From NCBI GenBank assembly GCA_949152475.1, contig OX424568.1:22419667-22483666 (forward strand): 64,000 nucleotides of DNA. Direction: 5' to 3'. The translations under genes and the position numbers were made by a program. The DNA comes from Terebella lapidaria (Eukaryota > Annelida > Polychaeta > Terebellida > Terebellidae). The notes under the pieces are model-generated. The model saw nothing but the letters and a program-made list of their open reading frames with translations. It did no database searches and had not been told where the DNA came from. Shown here piece after piece: positions 59,100-64,000 of the stretch (position 1 is its first letter; each line of letters starts with the position of its first letter).

Positions 59100-59519
59100 T
59101 TCAGGTCTACACTGGAGCTGTGAATCAAGCAGGTAACCAGCGTGCGGAGCTTGGTTTGGCTGCTCGTGTTGTGGCGGACTTAACACGCCAGCTCGACCGG
59201 GGAAACTTCCATTTGTATGTGGACAACTTCTTTTCGAATGTTGCTCTTTTCACTAGTTCGTTGCAAGACAAGATCTTCGCTAGTGGAATGGTGCAGGTTT
59301 GCAGCAGAACTAAAGCTAAAAAATGCCCTACGTGTACATGGACAGAAGATAATGCATAAGGAGCGAGTAATTGCTGTTGCATGGAAGGACAAAAAGGTGG
59401 TACGCTTTCTTGCTACAAAATCCAGTAGAGCAGAATGTACACAAATCCAGCGACAACCAAAGAATGGTGCAGCCGTAGATGTGGACTGCCCTCAAATCGT
59501 CCAGAACTACCAGAAGTAA
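59100..59519 (+). pseudogene. piggyBac transposase fragment
   Basis: From about 59102 the frame reads FQVYTGAVNQAG, LGLAARVVADLTR, then FHLYVDNFFSNVALF. The DNFF segment holds one of the catalytic Asp residues of piggyBac transposases (cut-and-paste at TTAA sites). An overlapping frame (to the TAA at 59517-59519) carries VIAVAWKDKKVVRFLATKS and VDCPQIVQNYQK, the next conserved region. The two parts lie in different frames, so at least one frameshift is present. The N-terminal third with the first catalytic Asp and the C-terminal Cys-rich finger are missing. The start just after TTTCAG could be an acceptor or a truncation point. Confidence 0.8.
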
Positions 59520-59649
59520 ATGGCGAAAGGGGATGACGCTGACCAGGCCAGAATGGATTAGAGCACCGCTAGGAGGTCGGCAAGTGTTGAGAGTACCTGT
59601 TCTAATGTTTGGTCGTTCTATCTGTCTGTAACATGTAACATGGTAGTCC

Positions 59650-61490
59650 TATTATAATGAGGGAACGGTCATAGGAGTTACGCAATTTTACCTGCGCAAC
59701 ACTGCAGTTGATGTTAGCCATCACGCAATAAACACATCTTGATGATGTAAAGAATGTGACCATGCATAATTAATGAATGGAGAGAGAAAAGGATGCTGGT
59801 AGTCTGAGTCACGATGTTGACATATGTCTTAGAGTCTCAAATGTATGATGTGTGGTTTTTGGCTAAGGTTCTCGGCAGAGCAGCAACATAATACATTGTA
59901 TTATCCAGAAAAGAAAATGACTTTCACATACACAGTCATCAATGTGCGCCCAGTATTTCTGTAGCAGAAGTACGAGAAGCCTGCAAGCATTACCAACACA
60001 ACTTGAGAAAATTGACGGTAAGTAGGAATTTTTGGAGAGACATCCCAGACGAGGTTTCCCGCAAAGGGGCGCAGCATATAGATTACCATAATGAACGATA
60101 TTCTTTTGTGTAGTGGTTTCATTTGTTGTTATTATTACATATTAACAGATGAAATGAATTGGTTGTTTTCAGGCTTCTTGTACTTCCGCTACAGGAATAC
60201 TGTGCGCACAATAGATACAATGTTCTATGTATTTTTGAGAATAAACAATAGATAATATCAACTTTTTGAAGTCAAATAATAGAAATCAAAATTTACCCAC
60301 TTTACTCAAACATTTACCCACTTCCGATAATCCTTGCTTCTGAGCCATATTATGTATTGGCTCCACCCAACTCCAGAATTATTATAAAGACTCAAAATAC
60401 ATGGAGCTTGGAAAATTATCATAAATCTGGCACCTTTAATCATATTTTTTCACAAAGCATGCACTCTCAATGTTACTGTTACTTATTTTAAGATATCGCA
60501 AACTTGAACCATACACAGATGTTTTCCATTTGTATGTGACTGTTTTACTCATTTTTCATTACATTATTACATGTATGATAACTGAAAATTGTGGAACGTT
60601 TTCAACATTGGAAACAAAAGCTGTGAAACTGTGAAATTATATAGGCATTCGCTAGGATATTTCATTTGAATCGGTATCATTCATCAAGGAGCATAACTAG
60701 TCAGAAATTTAAATTCCTTTTGTCATTCCCCATGAACTTTTTTCCGAATCATATTACCGATATCAATTTCATCGAAAACCGTTTCTCACATAATTTGACT
60801 TGTGTCACACGTCTCAAGCCTGTGGGAATATGAACCCAATAAACGGAAGTTAGTGTCAGTTACAGAAAGTTTCGTGATGGAAGCAAATGTCCGGAGGGAT
60901 ACGATTTTAAATCCTATTATGGAATGCATGGCGTAGCATTTGGCTTGGGGTTTTTATGCACGCGTTATTATTCATAAAAATGTGCTACTTTGTAAAACAG
61001 CGCTTCCATCACAATTTATCTGGGGTTTTTTTTCAGATAAGAAAAGATATCAGATTTTGAGGTTCAGTATGCATCAAGTACAATTATTTTGTAAATGGTG
61101 AAATCATAAAAAAATGGCCATTAACCACGTTCATCCATACTAAAATCAATTCTGTGTGATTATGCATGTCATTCTAATCAACTCCTGAATGATATGGTTT
61201 TGTAATCATAAACTCATAAAATTGGCGTTGACAATGATTACCCACAACCATGCCATTCTTGTGCAATCGTGCATGTAGATGTAAATATTTAACGAACAAT
61301 TGTCGTTTTTAGCCTGCTGTTCTAGAAGACACATGTCCCAGCCTGACCCGCCACAAAGTCGGATTGAGTGTCAGAAGTCTGCCACACGACCAAGCAAATA
61401 TATCCCAGTGATCGGTCAATTAGTAATTTGACAACGCAAATGAATGTCTGGAGATCATCCATATTCAGGTGCCATTTGCAGGACGTAAGT
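59650..61490 (+). repeat. Segmental repeat 5, copy C
   Basis: Starts GAGGGAACGGTCATAGGAGT. It follows the same phrase order as copies A and B, but shares with copy D an extra block (CAGTCATCAATGTGCGCCCA and TTGACGGTAAGTAGGAATTT). C and D are the closest pair. No protein is conserved among the copies. Confidence 0.8.
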
Positions 61491-61621
61491 GTTTGTGTTC
61501 ATGGTATATATGAATCATAATAATAGTTGGAAATAAAATCCGAACAATTCATATCCTGAAATGTACGGGTGTTTCAAATATTTGTTCGATCTATTTGTCT
61601 GTACCATGACATGGTAGCACT

Positions 61622-64000
61622 ATTTTTAGTGAGGGAACGGTCATATAAGTTACGCAATTTTACCTGCGCAACGCTGCAGTTGATGTTAGCCATCACGCAA
61701 TAAACACATCGTGCTGATGTAAAGAGTGTGACCATGCATAATTAATGTATGGAAAGAGAAAGGAGTGCTGCTGGTCCGAGTCACGATGATGACATAGTAT
61801 ATGTCTGAGAGCCTCAAATGTTTGATGTGTGGTTGTTGGCTAAGGTTCTAGGCAAAGCAGCAACATGATACTTCGATTATCCAGAAAATAAAATGAATTT
61901 CACATACACAGTCGTCAATGTGCGCCCAGTATTTCTGTAGCAGAAGTACGAGAAGCCTGCAAGCATTACCAACACAACTTGAGAAAATTGACGGTAAGTA
62001 GGAATTTTTTGGAAACACATTCCAAACGAGGTTTCCAGCAAAGGGGCCTCAGCAGATAGGTTACCATAACGAATGATATTCCTTACACCATGATACACCC
62101 TCACCTAACATATGGAATACTGGCATGGGGCAATGTAAGTCAGTCTCTAATTAAGAGAACCTACATCCTACAGAAAAGAGCAATCAGAACAATCAATAAA
62201 GCCAAACACAACAGTCACACAGAGCCTCTATTCAAACAAATGAAAATACTGAAACCTGAAGAATACTGAAAACCTCACGATATCCAGGCAAACTATGTAA
62301 CAAGACAATCTTCCCTATTTGCAATTGATTGCTGTGACTCCAATCATTTCAGGAAATTCCCATTGTATTCATTTCCATCTATTTGGAATAAATTTAATTC
62401 AAATTCGGAAACATATGCATCACTTGCTATTGCAAAAAAGACAACAAAAAGAAAATTTCTTTCAAATTATCTCGACTCGGTGTTATGCACCAATCCTCTG
62501 TGCAAGCAATGCAATAAGTAGATCTTATCTGGTCACCAAATCTATCAATAAATATGTAATATGGCAATACTTGTTCTCCATGTCTGGGTCTCTGTCCCTG
62601 GAACGGCCCCGGCCTCCCAGCCATCTTCCCCCCTTCACCAACCAACACCGAAACTACTTAAAACATACTAATTTATTTATTCCTACTTTGTACTACAATA
62701 TTCTCTCTTCACTCCAATATCCTTTTCTATTTATGTCTGTTTCATTTATATTCTATCTTACACAGTAAGTTTTTCGGTTTATACTCCAGTTATAGATACA
62801 TGTACAGTCTTCTTCTCTATCTCTCTTTTATTTCATGTTAATTAGTCTTTGTTTTGTTACCTATTGTTTCTGTTTTGGACCACCCACTAAAATAGTGGTC
62901 CATTTCTAAGTGTACATACTGCATTATGACTTCTTTGCTTTGTTCCGCTTTGTACAGTATTTTGTTTGATTTGTACTCAAGTTATATATTTTTTCATTCC
63001 TCATTCATTTTGATGGTACCTTGTTCTCTGTTTCTGTTATCTCTCGTTTTTGTTATCATGGTTATGGGCCACTTAATAATACAGCTAACGCTACAATTGG
63101 TCCATTCCCTATTGTACATATTGTAACACAATATATATCAAACATTTTTATATTTGTACATATAGGAATAAACTCTTCTGATTCTGATTCTTTTTGTGTG
63201 GTGGTTTCATTTGTTGTTATTATTACATATTAACAGATGAAGCGAATTGGTTGGTAATGTTTGCAGGCTTCTCGTTAGATACGCACGATAGATACAATGT
63301 TTTATGTATTTTTGAGAATAAACAATAGGTCACATCAACTTTTTAAAGTCAAATGATATAATTTTACATGCATAATTACCCACTACCGATAATCCTTGCT
63401 GGTGAGCCATATTATGTATTGGCTCCACCCAACTCCAGAATTATTATAAAGACTCAAAAAACATGGAGTGTGGTAAATTATCATGAATCTGGCACGTTTG
63501 ATCATATCTTTTCACAAAGCATGCGTTGTCAAAGTTACTATTACTTATTTGAACAGATCGCAAACTTGAACCATACTTAGAAGGTTTCCATTTTTATGTG
63601 ACTGTTTTACTCATTTTCATTAATGTATGATAACTGGAAATTGTGGAACGTTTTGAACATTGGAAGCAAAAGCTCTGAAACTGTGAAATCATATAGGCAT
63701 TCGCCGGGTTATTTTATTCGAATTGTTATCAATGAACAAGGAGCATAACATGGTAAGAGTTTTAAATTCCTTTTGAAAAAAAATTATATATAGTTTAGAT
63801 AATACAGATGAAAATGTTTGTCCGCGGTCCACATGGAAGAAATTGTCATTCCCCATGAACTATTTTTCGAATCATATTAGCAATATCAATTTCATTGAAA
63901 AACCAATTCTCACATAATTTGACTTCGGTCACACGTCTCAAGCCTGTCGAAATCTGAACCCAATAAACGGGAGTTTCCGTCAGCTATAGAGCAGATGTGT
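61622..64000 (+). repeat. Segmental repeat 5, copy D, split by a LINE and cut by the window end
   Basis: 61622-62089 matches the start of copy C, and 63189-64000 continues it (GTGGTTTCATTTGTTGTTAT, GAGCCATATTATGTATTGGC, TGTGACTGTTTTACTCATTT). The 1.1 kb between is an inserted LINE. The copy runs off the window. Confidence 0.8.
62090..63188 (+). mobile_element. 5'-truncated CR1/jockey-type LINE insertion
   Basis: The frame from 62090 reads HPHLTYGILAWGNVSQSLIK and LQKRAIRTINKAKHNSHTEP, the C-terminal end of a CR1/jockey-type reverse transcriptase ORF. After an in-frame stop it continues with HDIQANYVTRQSSLFAIDCC and ends NPLCKQCNK near 62520. A 3' UTR of about 660 bp ends AATAAACTCTTCTGATTCTG and a TTCTGA-type tail, typical of CR1/L2-like 3' ends. 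Copy C of the surrounding segment (about 60.1 kb) shows the empty site. Confidence 0.82.

Noticed and set aside
59901-62104. A pair of membrane-protein genes on the minus strand
   Set aside because: The two similar minus-strand frames (59901-60122 and 61877-62104) come from nucleotide identity of segmental copies C and D. They have no start context or longer gene structure.

Overview
The window is repeat-rich metazoan DNA. It is AT-rich, contains no long host gene, and is full of families typical of marine invertebrates: AAGGTCA-bearing MITEs, Gypsy, Penelope-like, Mutator-YqaJ and piggyBac relatives, and a tRNA-derived SINE. This composition suggests a lophotrochozoan (mollusc, brachiopod or annelid), but that is inference; no diagnostic host gene is present.

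Layout. 0.4-1.8 kb: a hammerhead-type repeat dimer and a foldback element. 3.2-11.6 kb: two Gypsy fossils, separated by an 818-bp tandem duplication that carries a palindromic MITE and a SINE; the second fossil is followed by a zinc-finger/coiled-coil reading-frame region. 11.8-15 kb: a TTAA-flanked MITE with a hammerhead-type repeat nested inside it, a helix-turn-helix gene remnant, and the first AAGGTCA MITE. 15.3-17.8 kb: the one long intact ORF, a Penelope-like reverse transcriptase on the minus strand, with 3' fragments near 21, 22.7 and 35 kb. 18-31 kb: diverged segmental duplications, two more AAGGTCA MITEs, and remnants of a Lys/Arg-rich gene, a Tc1/mariner transposase and a Mutator-like transposase with a YqaJ-type nuclease. 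31-41 kb: a duplicated segment pair, a 2.6-kb foldback element, a 148-bp satellite split by a hAT-type element with an exact 8-bp target duplication, and a fourth AAGGTCA MITE. 41-48 kb: mostly unique-looking DNA with two weak exon candidates. 48-64 kb: a TCG/TATCG-rich repeat and four to five direct copies of a segment of about 2 kb, punctuated by LINE, piggyBac and hammerhead-type insertions.

The most interesting signal is a dispersed family of about 365-bp units (a dozen copies, both strands). Each fuller copy carries GCCC-CTGATGA ... GGTC-GGGC, a hammerhead-ribozyme-like core with complementary stem I. Several shorter copies begin almost exactly at the predicted cleavage point, and two loci are head-to-tail partial dimers. 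This fits the ribozyme-bearing repeats of Penelope-like elements or their non-autonomous relatives (retrozymes). Almost everything here is mobile or duplicated DNA; no operon-like or pathway-like cooperation between genes can be claimed.
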